The position numbers and the translations under genes were made by a program. From assembly GCF_000521215.1 (NCBI RefSeq), contig NZ_KI928936.1, positions 70,664 to 115,787 of the forward strand: DNA of 45,124 bases. The letters are read 5' to 3'. The notes below the pieces were generated by a model. That model worked only from the letters and a program-made list of their open reading frames with translations. It had not been told where the DNA came from and searched no databases. This document shows, piece by piece, positions 8,824 to 17,411 of this stretch (position 1 is its first letter; each line of letters opens with the position of its first letter). This stretch comes from Labrenzia sp. DG1229 (GTDB taxonomy: Bacteria > Pseudomonadota > Alphaproteobacteria > Rhizobiales > Stappiaceae).

Positions 8824-8844
8824 ACCCATTGACCGGAGCTTCTG

Positions 8845-9759
8845 ATGAGCAAGCCTCGCATACGTTGGCACGTCGTCGTGTTCCTGACCCCAGCGGTCAT
8901 TGTCTACACGGCAGTCATGATTTTTCCGCTATTCAACACGTTGCGACTTGCCCTCTACAGCAAGGTCGATCAGGAGCGGGTTTTTGTCGGACTGCAGAAT
9001 TTTACGACATTGTTCGGCGACCCGATCTGGTCTGATCAGTTCTGGAATGCTCTGGGAAACAATTTCTGGTTCTTCCTGGTTCATATGCTGGTCCAGAATC
9101 CAATCGGCATTGCACTGGCCGCGATATTGAGTCATCCGAGGCTGCGCTTCGCTGCATTCTACCGCTCAGCCATTTTCATCCCGACCATCCTGTCGTTCGT
9201 GATCGTCGGTTTTGCCTGGAAACTGATCCTGTCACCGATCTGGGGCATTGCGCCCTCGATGCTGGATGCTGTCGGCTTGAAATCGCTCTACGCACCCTGG
9301 CTCGGCAAGGAGGAGTACGCCCTGACGGCCCTGTCGCTGATCTCGGTCTGGCAATTCGTAGGAATCCCGATGATGCTGATCTACGCAGCGCTGCTGTCCA
9401 TCCCGGAGGAGGTGCTCGAGGCGGGCGAGATTGACGGCATCACCGGCATGTCGGCTTTCTGGAAAATCAAGCTACCGCTGATTCTACCCTCAATCGGCAT
9501 CATCTCGATCCTCACTTTCGTCGGCAATTTCAATGCCTTTGACCTGATTTACACCGCACAGGGTGCTTTGGCGGGGCCGGATTTCTCAACCGACATTCTC
9601 GGGACATTCATGTACCGCACCTTCTTCGGCTTCCAGCTTCAGTTGGGCGATCCTTACATGGGTTCGGCGATTGCAAGCGCCATGTTCGCGATCATTCTGA
9701 TCGGTGTCTGCATCTACCTTTTCGGCATCCAGACACGGATGCGCAGGTATCAGCTGTAA
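8845..9759 (+). CDS. ABC sugar transporter permease (MalF/UgpA type)
   Basis: 304 residues with six predicted membrane helices, starting with a helix around residues 11-33 (VFLTPAVIVYTAVMIFPLF). The cytoplasmic coupling (EAA) loop is recognisable near residue 195 as LEAGEIDGITGMSAFWKIKL, followed by PLILPS. It forms the inner-membrane channel as a heterodimer with the next gene product and docks to the ATPase at 11639-12637. GGAG stands six bases before the ATG. The gap to the preceding gene is 67 bases and holds a hairpin; the gap to the next is 12 bases. Confidence 0.92.
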   Translation: MSKPRIRWHVVVFLTPAVIVYTAVMIFPLFNTLRLALYSKVDQERVFVGLQNFTTLFGDPIWSDQFWNALGNNFWFFLVHMLVQNPIGIALAAILSHPRLRFAAFYRSAIFIPTILSFVIVGFAWKLILSPIWGIAPSMLDAVGLKSLYAPWLGKEEYALTALSLISVWQFVGIPMMLIYAALLSIPEEVLEAGEIDGITGMSAFWKIKLPLILPSIGIISILTFVGNFNAFDLIYTAQGALAGPDFSTDILGTFMYRTFFGFQLQLGDPYMGSAIASAMFAIILIGVCIYLFGIQTRMRRYQL

Positions 9760-9771
9760 GGGGCGCGCAAG

Positions 9772-10611
9772 ATGAACAAGGCACGTACTAATCCGTTCAA
9801 CGCTGCGGCCATGCACGGCGCGTTGATCCTCTACACGCTGATCGCACTGTTCCCGGTTTTCGTGATCCTGATCAACAGCTTCAAGACCCGCAAGGCAATC
9901 TTCCGCGAGCCGTTGGGCCTGCCAAATGCCGACAGTTTTTCAATGATCGGCTACCAGACGGTGATGAAACAGGGGGACTTTTTCCTCTATTTCCAGAACT
10001 CGATGATCGTCACGGTCGCTTCGCTGTTCTTTATTCTGTTGTTTGGCGCCATGGCAGCGTTCGCGCTCAGCGAATACCGTTTCAAGGGCAACCTTCTGCT
10101 CGGACTCTATCTGGCACTCGGGATCATGATCCCGATCCGGATCGGGACAGTTGCAATTCTGGAAATGATGGTCGCGACTGGCCTGGTCAACACGTTGACG
10201 GCGCTCATCCTGGTTTACACGGCGCAGGGTCTGCCGCTCGCAGTCTTCATATTGAGCGAATTCATGCGGCAGGTTTCCGATGACCTGAAAAACGCGGGCA
10301 GGATTGACGGACTGTCGGAGTACACGATTTTCTTTCGTCTTGTTCTGCCGCTGGTCCGTCCGGCGATGGCGACCGTTGCGGTCTTCAACATGATTCCGAT
10401 CTGGAACGACCTGTGGTTCCCGCTGATCCTGGCGCCCGCAGAGGAAACCAAGACATTGACGCTTGGCAGCCAGGTGTTCATCGGGCAGTTCGTGACCAAC
10501 TGGAATGCGGTGCTTTCCGCACTCAGCATGGCCATTTTACCGGTTCTCGTTCTTTATGTGATCTTCTCGCGTCAGCTGATCCGGGGCATCACGTCAGGAG
10601 CGGTCAAATGA
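9772..10611 (+). CDS. ABC sugar transporter permease (MalG/UgpE type)
   Basis: 279 residues with six predicted membrane helices (the first near 14-33, LILYTLIALFPVFVILI). The EAA coupling loop near residue 180 reads LKNAGRIDGLSEYTIFFRLV, followed by LPLVRPAMATV, as in MalG-family CUT1 permeases. It pairs with the upstream permease. AGGGG lies eight bases before the ATG. Its stop overlaps the start of the dehydrogenase gene (ATGA), indicating translational coupling. The final residues (ITSGAVK) match the usual C-terminus of this family. Confidence 0.92.
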   Translation: MNKARTNPFNAAAMHGALILYTLIALFPVFVILINSFKTRKAIFREPLGLPNADSFSMIGYQTVMKQGDFFLYFQNSMIVTVASLFFILLFGAMAAFALSEYRFKGNLLLGLYLALGIMIPIRIGTVAILEMMVATGLVNTLTALILVYTAQGLPLAVFILSEFMRQVSDDLKNAGRIDGLSEYTIFFRLVLPLVRPAMATVAVFNMIPIWNDLWFPLILAPAEETKTLTLGSQVFIGQFVTNWNAVLSALSMAILPVLVLYVIFSRQLIRGITSGAVK

Positions 10612-11642
10612 TCCGTGTACTGATAGCGGGGCTCGGCAATATGGGCCTCTCACATGCCTTGGCACACCATCGCAACGATGCGTCGCAGATTGTCGGGCTG
10701 GTCAATCGGTCGGGCCGCGTCGAGCACGATGAACTGGCGGGCTATCCGGTTTTTACCAGTTACGACATCGCGTTGGAAAAAACGTCACCTGATCTGGCGG
10801 TGATTGCCACATATTCGGACACTCATGCCGACTATGCCGTCGCAGCCATGTATGCGGGCGCAAATGTTTTTGTCGAAAAACCGTTGGCGACCACCGTTGA
10901 AGATGCCAGGCGTGTCGTTGAATGTGCAAGGGAGACGAAAAAGAAGCTTGTTGTCGGCTATATTCTCCGTCACCACCCCTCCTGGGTCCGGTTGATAGAG
11001 GAGGCGCGAGCACTCGGTGGCCCCTATGTCTTCCGCATGAATCTCAATCAGCAGAGCTCCGGCTCAGAGTGGGAAACGCACAAGGCCCTGATGCAGACCA
11101 CCGCACCAATCGTCGATTGCGGGGTGCACTATGTGGACGTCTGGTGCCAGATCACCGATGCGACACCGGTAAAGGTCAACGGCATGGGGCTGCGGCTCTC
11201 CGACGAGATTGCACCGGACATGTACAATTATGGCCAGTTCCAGGTCGTTTTCGACGACGGTTCCGTCGGCTGGTACGAGGCCGGTTGGGGCCCCATGATG
11301 TCCGAAACGGCCTTCTTTGTGAAAGATGTCGTTTCCCCAGCTGGCTCCGTCTCCATCGTGGAAGACAACAAAGGCGCTTCCGCGGACGTGGATGGGCACA
11401 CCAAGGTGGGCGGTCTGCTGGTTCATCGTCCGGGCGGCGACACCAGCATCAGCCTGCCTGATGAACCGGGTCACCAGGAACTCTGCGACGCGGAGCAGGC
11501 CTATATGCTGCGCGCAATCACCGACAACATTGATCTCACCCGGCACATGCAGGATGCCGTCCGGTCGCTGGCCATATGCCTGGCCGCCGATCGCAGCGTC
11601 CGCACCGGCAATCCCGTCATCTTGAAGGAGCCAACGCAATGA
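10608..11642 (+). CDS. Gfo/Idh/MocA family NAD(P)-dependent oxidoreductase
   Basis: 344 residues. The N-terminal Rossmann fold begins with VLIAGLGNMGLSHALAHH (GxGxxG), and the diagnostic EKP motif (VEKPLATTVEDA) is near residues 87-98. The C-terminal half carries the alpha/beta substrate domain with CGVHYVDVW, where the conserved His of the family sits. Members oxidise or reduce sugars, inositols or amino sugars in the cytoplasm. Placed inside a sugar ABC operon, it probably starts catabolism of the imported sugar. The ATG at 10608 overlaps the permease stop by four bases (ATGA), and its own stop overlaps the ATPase start in the same way. The frame is open upstream to 10413, but that part overlaps the permease gene and is not used. 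Confidence 0.9.
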   Translation: MIRVLIAGLGNMGLSHALAHHRNDASQIVGLVNRSGRVEHDELAGYPVFTSYDIALEKTSPDLAVIATYSDTHADYAVAAMYAGANVFVEKPLATTVEDARRVVECARETKKKLVVGYILRHHPSWVRLIEEARALGGPYVFRMNLNQQSSGSEWETHKALMQTTAPIVDCGVHYVDVWCQITDATPVKVNGMGLRLSDEIAPDMYNYGQFQVVFDDGSVGWYEAGWGPMMSETAFFVKDVVSPAGSVSIVEDNKGASADVDGHTKVGGLLVHRPGGDTSISLPDEPGHQELCDAEQAYMLRAITDNIDLTRHMQDAVRSLAICLAADRSVRTGNPVILKEPTQ

Positions 11643-12637
11643 CAGCGCTCACTCTGCACAACGTCAACAAGTCCTTCGGCGCCGTTCACGTTCTGAAGGA
11701 CGTCAACCTTGAGGTCGAAGACCGCGAGTTTGTTGTTTTTGTCGGGCCATCCGGTTGCGGCAAGTCGACCCTGTTGCGTGTCATCGCAGGTCTTGAGGAT
11801 GTGTCATCGGGCGATATTCATATCGGCGGAGAGCATGTCAACTTCACGCCTCCCTCGAAACGCGGCATTGCTATGGTGTTCCAGAGCTACGCCCTGTATC
11901 CGCATCTGAATGTCAGAAACAACATGTCGCTGGCGCTGAAACAGGAGCGGCAGACAAAGGATGTCATCGATCAGCGCATCGCCGAGGCGACGCGCATGCT
12001 GAATCTGGAAGATTACCTGGATCGCTATCCGTCGGAGCTCTCTGGGGGGCAGCGGCAACGGGTGGCCATCGGCCGCGCCATTGTTCGCCATCCCAAACTG
12101 TTCCTGTTCGACGAACCGCTTTCGAACCTGGATGCAGCGCTCAGGATGAACACGCGCCTGGAGATTGCCAATCTGCACCGGCAGCTGGAAGCATCCATGA
12201 TCTACGTGACCCACGACCAGTCCGAGGCGATGACGCTTGCTGACAAGATCGTCGTGCTGAGGGATGGGCATGTCGAACAGATCGGTAGTCCGATGGAGCT
12301 TTACAACAATCCGGTCAACCAGTTTGTTGCTGGTTTTCTAGGATCTCCTGCCATGAATTTTCTGCCGGCCGGACTTTTGAGCGAAGGGGACGAGCGCACT
12401 CTTGGTGTTCGTCCCGAAGATCTTTATCTCTCAGACAATGGTCCACTCAAAGCGAGGGTCGAGCATGTCGAACAACTGGGCGGCGACACCAATGTGATTG
12501 GTAAGGTCAACGGACAACAGGTCACCGCACGTCTGTTCGGTCAGCATGCCATCGAGCCGGGCAGGGAACTCGACCTCGCGATTTCCGACGGGAAGAGCTA
12601 CTACTTTGACGGTTCTGGAGTGCGTCTCGGCGCATAA
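11639..12637 (+). CDS. Sugar ABC transporter ATPase (MsmK/UgpC/MalK type)
   Basis: 332 residues. Walker A GPSGCGKST is near 37-45, followed by the Q-loop (VFQSYALYPHLNV), signature LSGGQRQRVAIGRAI, Walker B LFLFDEPLSNLDAA and the switch His in YVTHDQSEAMTLAD. After the nucleotide domain, from about residue 235, comes a shorter MalK-like OB-fold regulatory domain (VRPEDLYLSDNG). It powers the permease pair encoded upstream. ATG 11639 overlaps the dehydrogenase stop (ATGA), and the frame open upstream to 11576 is not part of the gene. Last gene of the operon; the next gene is convergent after 74 bases, and no clear terminator is visible in that gap. Confidence 0.93.
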   Translation: MTALTLHNVNKSFGAVHVLKDVNLEVEDREFVVFVGPSGCGKSTLLRVIAGLEDVSSGDIHIGGEHVNFTPPSKRGIAMVFQSYALYPHLNVRNNMSLALKQERQTKDVIDQRIAEATRMLNLEDYLDRYPSELSGGQRQRVAIGRAIVRHPKLFLFDEPLSNLDAALRMNTRLEIANLHRQLEASMIYVTHDQSEAMTLADKIVVLRDGHVEQIGSPMELYNNPVNQFVAGFLGSPAMNFLPAGLLSEGDERTLGVRPEDLYLSDNGPLKARVEHVEQLGGDTNVIGKVNGQQVTARLFGQHAIEPGRELDLAISDGKSYYFDGSGVRLGA

Positions 12638-12711
12638 CGTTCCTCAAGTGAATCAGGGATCAGTTGCGCGGACAGCAAGGCGAAATGCATCTGTTTTGAA
12701 GCGTCTGTTCT

Positions 12712-13311
12712 TCAGGCGGCCGCAAGCGCCGGCATGCGTGCCGGTTCATCTGATAGCAGTCTGCGCAAGTGCTGTCTCGCCGCCATCATGCGCGTCTTGA
12801 CGGTCCCAACCGGACATCCAAGCAATTCAGCGATTTCGGAGTAGATGTACCCGCTGAAATAGGTTAGCTCGACGACAGCCCGCAATTCTGGCTTCAACTT
12901 TCCAAGCGCGTCGTCAACATCACGCCGGCAGAGGACCGTTTCCATCGTGTTTGCGGTATCGCGGATCATGCATTCATCAAGACAGATGTCGTTTTTCAAC
13001 CGGCCAAGTTTTTGTTTCTTCTTTATCGCAAGCCTGTAGGCAATCCCGAACATCCACGTTGTTGCTTTTGAACGACCCTGAAAATGCGAGGCCGTTCGCC
13101 AAACAACCATGAACGTGTCGTTGGTGACCTCTTCAGCCGCTTCATGGTTTCCCGTGATCCGCGTTGCGAATTTCATGAGCTTGGAAAAATGTTTGCGGTG
13201 GATCGCCTCGAAGGCAACGAGGTGACCGTTCGTCACGGCAGCCAACAGATGCTTGTCATCCATATGCAAGGAATTCGAACTGGTGTTGCCGGGTGATTCA
13301 AGACGTTTCAT
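12712..13311 (-). CDS. ECF-type RNA polymerase sigma factor
   Basis: About 199 residues. Region sigma-2 spans about residues 30-95 (FSKLMKFATRITGNHEAAEE, then TFMVVWRTASHFQGRS, with TWMFGIAYRLAIKKK at the region 2.4 boundary). Region sigma-4 spans about 130-185 (LRAVVELTYFSGYIYSEIAE, LLGCPVGTVKTRMMAARQHL), with the helix-turn-helix. No sigma-3, so it is an extracytoplasmic-function type. No anti-sigma gene adjoins it: the downstream neighbour is the convergent ABC ATPase and the upstream neighbour is the RTX gene on the same strand. ATG 13311 has GAGGG about twelve bases upstream; TTG 13323 and ATG 13263 are alternatives. Its target promoters are unknown. Confidence 0.87.
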   Translation of the reverse strand: MKRLESPGNTSSNSLHMDDKHLLAAVTNGHLVAFEAIHRKHFSKLMKFATRITGNHEAAEEVTNDTFMVVWRTASHFQGRSKATTWMFGIAYRLAIKKKQKLGRLKNDICLDECMIRDTANTMETVLCRRDVDDALGKLKPELRAVVELTYFSGYIYSEIAELLGCPVGTVKTRMMAARQHLRRLLSDEPARMPALAAA

Positions 13312-13680
13312 GTCAGCTGCCAACCCTCAATCAATAAAGTTCCATTCGCTGACCCGGCCAATGGGTCTGCGTTGATGTTTCCTGTGAGAATTCGAATTGA
13401 GGTTCCTAAAATCTGCGCGGAACCTGATCCTAATATGGCCGGTTTCGCCAGCGGTGCTTATGACGCGCGTCACAATCAAAATGCGGTGACTTGCGAAAGT
13501 ACAATCTGATTCTCGCCACGTCGGCGCAGCCCGGAACATGCACTTGAGTGAGGCGAGGGGCAGTCGCCGTTCGGCATCAGGCAAGTGTTGTTTGTTCACT
13601 CCCGTCTGTGCCGGATGGAGGAAACCTCCGCTCGGCCAGACGTTTGGGCACGACGGGAGGTGGCGCTACCAAATAGAAAT
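13312..13680. other. Intergenic region upstream of the ECF sigma gene
   Basis: About 370 bases. It presumably holds the sigma promoter. An AATTCGAATT palindrome lies near 13390 and two GGAACC motifs lie in opposite orientation near 13400 and 13420; neither forms a convincing ECF promoter with a matching -10. No gene seen. Confidence 0.35.
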
Positions 13681-13704
13681 CCCGCCGACAATCCAGTCGG
13701 CGGG
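13669..13704 (-). terminator. Terminator of the RTX gene
   Basis: Perfect 9-bp stem CCCGCCGAC (13681-13689) / GTCGGCGGG (13696-13704) with a six-base loop. On the minus strand it is followed by a T-rich stretch. It lies 32 bases past the RTX stop codon. Confidence 0.7.
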
Positions 13705-13736
13705 ATCGAGACTCGAAGCAATGGGATTGAGCAGCT

Positions 13737-15530
13737 CTATCCGAAAAGAAACGCGTCTGTGCCGAAGTCGTCGACGCTTGCGCCTTCGAATGTAATGAGC
13801 TTGCCGTTCACGTCGAGTTGCACATCGTCACCGATTTGAGTCAGCTGATCGACAAGGTCAGTCGCGGTGAAGCCCTCGTCCGTGACAAACAGCAAACGGT
13901 CTTCTTCGAAGTCGAAGTCAGTGATGACCTTCAGACCTGTGTCGTCGGCGGTGAAAAGGAAGGTGTCGGATCCTTCTCCACCTGACATGATATCGAACCC
14001 CGAGCCGCTGCGTATGACATTGTCCTGATCATCGCCGGTGATCCTGTCGTCGAATTCGGTTCCGATAACGTTTTCAAAGTTGATGGCCTTTGAGCCTTCC
14101 AGCGTTCCGGCGGCAAGATCGACCTCGACGCCTTCGGCTGCGCGGGAGAGGTCCAGAGTGTCAATGCCGTCGCCGCCATCCAAGTCGAGCTTGATCTCAT
14201 CCAGAACGGTATCGACGATCTGTGCAGTGTCGTCTCCGCCGCCGAAGTTGGTTTCCAGTGCTTCAGTGTTGCGAATGTCGAGCTGGAACAGGCCGTTGAT
14301 GTTCTGGTCATTCAACTCGACCCGGGCGAACTGGACGCCGTTCGGCGTCACGGAGAATTCGGCAACATCCTTGTTTTGAAGGTTGTCATTGACAAGATCG
14401 GTGTCGAAGTTGACCTGGACGCGGTCATAGTCTGCGCCACCGTCCAAAAGGTCGGACCCATCGCCATTATTCCAAACAAGAAGGTCGTCGCCTTCTTCGC
14501 CGAAGACGAAATCATTGCCTTTGTTGGCAACAAGAATGTCGTTGCCCTTTCCGCCGCGGATCGTGTCGACACCACCGAGCCCGGATACGACATTGTCCTG
14601 ATCATCGCCGGTGATCCTGTCGTCGAATTCGGTTCCGGTGACATTTTCGAAATTGACGGCCTTTGAGCCTTCCAGCGTTCCGGCGGCAAGATCAACCTCG
14701 ACGCCTTCGGCTGCGCGGGAGAGGTCCAGTGTGTCAATGCCGTCGCCGCCATCCAGATCGAGCTTGATCTCATCCAGAACGGTATCGACGATCTGCGCAG
14801 TGTCGTCACCGCCGCCGAAATTGGTTTCCAATACTTCAGTCTTGCGAATGTCGAGCTGGAACAGGCCGTTGATGATCTGGTCGTTCAACTCGACTCTGGC
14901 GAACTGGACGCCGTTCGGCGTCACGGAGAATTCGGCAACATCCTTGTTCTGAAGGTTATCATTGACAAGATCGGTGTTGAAGTTGACCTGGACGCGGTCA
15001 TAGCCGCTCCCACCGTTCATCAGGTCGGACCCATCGCCATTGTTCCAGACAAGAAGGTCGTCGCCGGACCCACCGAACATCCGATCGTTGCCCTTGTTGC
15101 CGACAAGCCGGTCATTGCCCTTGCCACCACGCAACGTGTCTTCACCGTCGCCACCATTCAGTGTGTCGTTGCCGAAGCCACCAACGAGTTTGTCGTTCCC
15201 GATACCTCCGAACAATGTGTCCTTGCCGAAACCGCCAAAGACCTTGTCGTTGCCCTTGCCTCCGAAAAGGATGTCGTTTCCAAAGCCTCCGTCGATCTTG
15301 TCGTTGCCATACCCGCCGAACACCGTGTCGTTGCCGAAGCCGCCGAAGATCTTGTCGTTGCCTTTGCCGCCATCAAGAAAATCGTTTCCAAAACGGCCAA
15401 AGATACTGTCGTTGCCGCCATTACCAAAAATGAAGTCGGAAGCAAATCCTCCAAAGAGATAATCGCTCTGATGCGACCCGTTGATGAATTGGGGTCTGAA
15501 GAAATTCAGGAACGAATAAAGAAAGCTCAT
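13737..15530 (-). CDS. RTX (hemolysin-type Ca-binding repeat) secreted protein
   Basis: 597 residues. Residues 27-161 are fifteen uninterrupted nonapeptides of the GGxGNDxxF type (for example GGFGNDTVF, GGYGNDKID), which bind calcium in a parallel beta roll. Two near-identical modules of about 160 residues follow (start LVWNNGDGSDL, end DDRITGDDQDNV), with a short RTX array between them. The last 90 residues (FDIMSGGEGSDTFLF, ITDFDFEEDRLLF, end DAFLFG) resemble the uncleaved C-terminal signal of type I secretion substrates. There is no signal peptide and no enzyme domain, so a secreted structural or adhesive role is likely; a toxin role is not supported. No type I exporter genes adjoin it. 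ATG 15530 has AGGAG seven to eight bases upstream; the frame extends to 15560 without one. Confidence 0.88.
   Translation of the reverse strand: MSFLYSFLNFFRPQFINGSHQSDYLFGGFASDFIFGNGGNDSIFGRFGNDFLDGGKGNDKIFGGFGNDTVFGGYGNDKIDGGFGNDILFGGKGNDKVFGGFGKDTLFGGIGNDKLVGGFGNDTLNGGDGEDTLRGGKGNDRLVGNKGNDRMFGGSGDDLLVWNNGDGSDLMNGGSGYDRVQVNFNTDLVNDNLQNKDVAEFSVTPNGVQFARVELNDQIINGLFQLDIRKTEVLETNFGGGDDTAQIVDTVLDEIKLDLDGGDGIDTLDLSRAAEGVEVDLAAGTLEGSKAVNFENVTGTEFDDRITGDDQDNVVSGLGGVDTIRGGKGNDILVANKGNDFVFGEEGDDLLVWNNGDGSDLLDGGADYDRVQVNFDTDLVNDNLQNKDVAEFSVTPNGVQFARVELNDQNINGLFQLDIRNTEALETNFGGGDDTAQIVDTVLDEIKLDLDGGDGIDTLDLSRAAEGVEVDLAAGTLEGSKAINFENVIGTEFDDRITGDDQDNVIRSGSGFDIMSGGEGSDTFLFTADDTGLKVITDFDFEEDRLLFVTDEGFTATDLVDQLTQIGDDVQLDVNGKLITFEGASVDDFGTDAFLFG
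14016..15068 (-). repeat. Tandem duplication of a ~480-bp module inside the RTX gene
   Basis: Segments at about 14016-14495 and 14589-15068 repeat with a 573-base period (191 codons), so the reading frame is kept. The two protein copies differ at only about eleven of 160 residues, and long stretches of DNA are identical, for example around GACATTGTCCTGATCATCGC at 14016 and 14589. This points to recent duplication or gene conversion. Confidence 0.9.
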
Positions 15531-15910
15531 TGCAAATCTCCTGTCTTGAAAAATCACCAATCGTCACGACGGTCTGACGCAGTGGTCTGCCGGCAGATGT
15601 CAACAAAGGACCGCGATGGTGTCCTCGCCAGATGCGAGTACTTGTTGGTGCTCAGGCGATCGAAAAAGGTTCAAAAAAAGATTTTGCAGTGTGCCGACAT
15701 CGGGGTGTCACGCGGATCTGAGCCAGATCCGGCATTTTCAACTCGGTTGCCGGTCAGGATTGAAACCGGGTAGCGGTATGTCTTCTGGTTCGGGACCGAA
15801 CGCGAACATGGCTATGTGAATGCTTGCCAAAATATGCACAAACATCAGAAGAGCCTTTGCGTTTCTTCCACCATCGAAACACGACGCGAAGTAAATTCAA
15901 TCATTCCAGC
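15531..15910. other. Intergenic region upstream of the RTX gene
   Basis: About 380 bases, no supported gene. It contains the compact inverted repeat GGATCTG AGC CAGATCC at 15714-15730. That could be an operator or a small hairpin about 185 bases upstream of the RTX start codon. The promoter was not identified. Confidence 0.4.
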
Positions 15911-15947
15911 AAAAAGGCCGCCCCGGGGGTCCGGAGCGGCCTTTTTT
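15911..15947. terminator. Bidirectional rho-independent terminator after pntB
   Basis: AAAAAGGCCGC (15911-15921) pairs with GCGGCCTTTTT (15936-15946) around a GC-rich loop that can extend the stem. The flanking A-run and T-run make it functional in both directions. On the minus strand it ends pntAB 19 bases after the pntB stop. Confidence 0.9.
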
Positions 15948-15965
15948 ACAGTCGAGCTTGGGAAA

Positions 15966-17399
15966 TCACTCAATCATGGTGAGCAGCTTGTCGAGAGACT
16001 GCTTTGCGTCGCCATAATACATGCGTGTGTTTTCCTTGTAGAACAGCGGGTTTTCGATACCGGAGTAACCGGTGCCTTGACCGCGCTTGGAGACGAATAC
16101 CTGTTTGGCCTTCCAGACTTCCAGAACCGGCATACCGGCGATCGGCGAATTCGGGTCGTCCTGGGCTGCCGGATTGACGATGTCATTTGAGCCGATGACG
16201 ATGGCGACATCGGTTTCCGGAAAGTCCTCGTTGATCTCGTCCATTTCCAGAACGATGTCGTAGGGGACCTTGGCTTCCGCCAGCAGCACGTTCATGTGGC
16301 CGGGCAGACGGCCCGCGACCGGGTGGATCGCAAACCGCACGTTCTTGCCCTTGGCACGCAAGCGCTTGGTCAGTTCGCTGACCGATTGCTGTGCCTGGGC
16401 AACCGCCATGCCGTAGCCCGGAATGATGATGACATTGTCAGCGTCATCAAGGGCTGCTGCAACACCGTCGGCGTCGATGGCGATCTGCTCGCCTTCAACC
16501 TCCATCGCGGGTCCGGTCGTGTTGCCGAAGCCGCCGAGAATGACGGAGATGAACGAGCGGTTCATCGCCTTGCACATGATGTAGGAAAGGATCGCACCGG
16601 ACGAGCCGACAAGCGCACCGACGACGATAAGCAGATCGTTGCCGAGCGAGAAACCGATCGCCGCCGCCGCCCAGCCGGAATAGCTGTTCAGCATCGAGAC
16701 GACTACCGGCATGTCGGCGCCGCCGATCCCCATGATCAGGTGATAGCCAATGAAGAACGCCAGCAATGTCATCAGGATGAGCGTCCAGATACCCGCGTCG
16801 TTCACGAACAGGATCAGGAGAATGAATGACAGGATCGCCGCGCCGGCATTCAGGGCATGTCCGCCGGGCAGTTTTTCCGCCTTGGAGGTGATCTTGCCCG
16901 CCAGCTTGCCGAAGGCAATGACCGAGCCGGTAAAGGTGACCGCACCGATGAACACCCCGAGAAAGACCTCGACCTTCAGGATGGCCTGTTCCGCAGAGGT
17001 CTTCTTCGCCAGCAGGGCAGCAAACCCTTCGAGCGCCTTGCGCTCTTCATCGCCCATGGCCAGAACGCGGCCGAGTTCGATATAGGCGTTGAAGCCGACA
17101 AAAACGGCTGCAATGCCGACCAGCGAGTGCATGGCTGCAACAAGCTGAGGCATCTCGGTCATCTGGACCCGCTGGGCGACATAATAGCCGATAACACCAC
17201 CGCCGGCGATCAGGATCACCGACAGCAGCCAAAGACCGGAACCGGGTCCGATGAGCGTTGCAACGACGGCGAGCGCCATGCCGGTAATACCGTACCAGAC
17301 CGCGCGTTTTGCACTCTCTTCACCTGACAGGCCGCCGAGTGAAAGAATGAACAGGATTGCCGCAACCACGTAGACGGCAGTTGTAAAGCCAAATTCCAT
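15966..17399 (-). CDS. pntB: NAD(P) transhydrogenase subunit beta
   Basis: 477 residues, close to the usual 460-480. The first half (1-260) is a bundle of eight or nine membrane helices forming the proton channel. The C-terminal domain III (about 290-477) binds NADP(H): GYGMAVAQAQ is the nucleotide loop, and VIGSNDIVNPAA, KRGQGTGYSGIENPLFY and MYYGDAK are the conserved lid and closing segments. With PntA it couples inward proton flow to hydride transfer from NADH to NADP+. AGGAG lies eight bases before the ATG. It is 12 bases downstream of pntA and ends at a strong terminator. Confidence 0.97.
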   Translation of the reverse strand: MEFGFTTAVYVVAAILFILSLGGLSGEESAKRAVWYGITGMALAVVATLIGPGSGLWLLSVILIAGGGVIGYYVAQRVQMTEMPQLVAAMHSLVGIAAVFVGFNAYIELGRVLAMGDEERKALEGFAALLAKKTSAEQAILKVEVFLGVFIGAVTFTGSVIAFGKLAGKITSKAEKLPGGHALNAGAAILSFILLILFVNDAGIWTLILMTLLAFFIGYHLIMGIGGADMPVVVSMLNSYSGWAAAAIGFSLGNDLLIVVGALVGSSGAILSYIMCKAMNRSFISVILGGFGNTTGPAMEVEGEQIAIDADGVAAALDDADNVIIIPGYGMAVAQAQQSVSELTKRLRAKGKNVRFAIHPVAGRLPGHMNVLLAEAKVPYDIVLEMDEINEDFPETDVAIVIGSNDIVNPAAQDDPNSPIAGMPVLEVWKAKQVFVSKRGQGTGYSGIENPLFYKENTRMYYGDAKQSLDKLLTMIE

Positions 17400-17411
17400 G
17401 GGTCGGGCTCC

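Noticed and set aside
15040..15462. Regular ~27-bp periodicity resembling a CRISPR or minisatellite array
   Set aside because: It is the coding DNA of RTX nonapeptides (9 codons each). The units are not identical and there are no spacers.
13737..15530. RTX protein as a pore-forming toxin
   Set aside because: There is no hydrophobic pore domain, no acylation site region and no adjacent acyltransferase or type I exporter genes.
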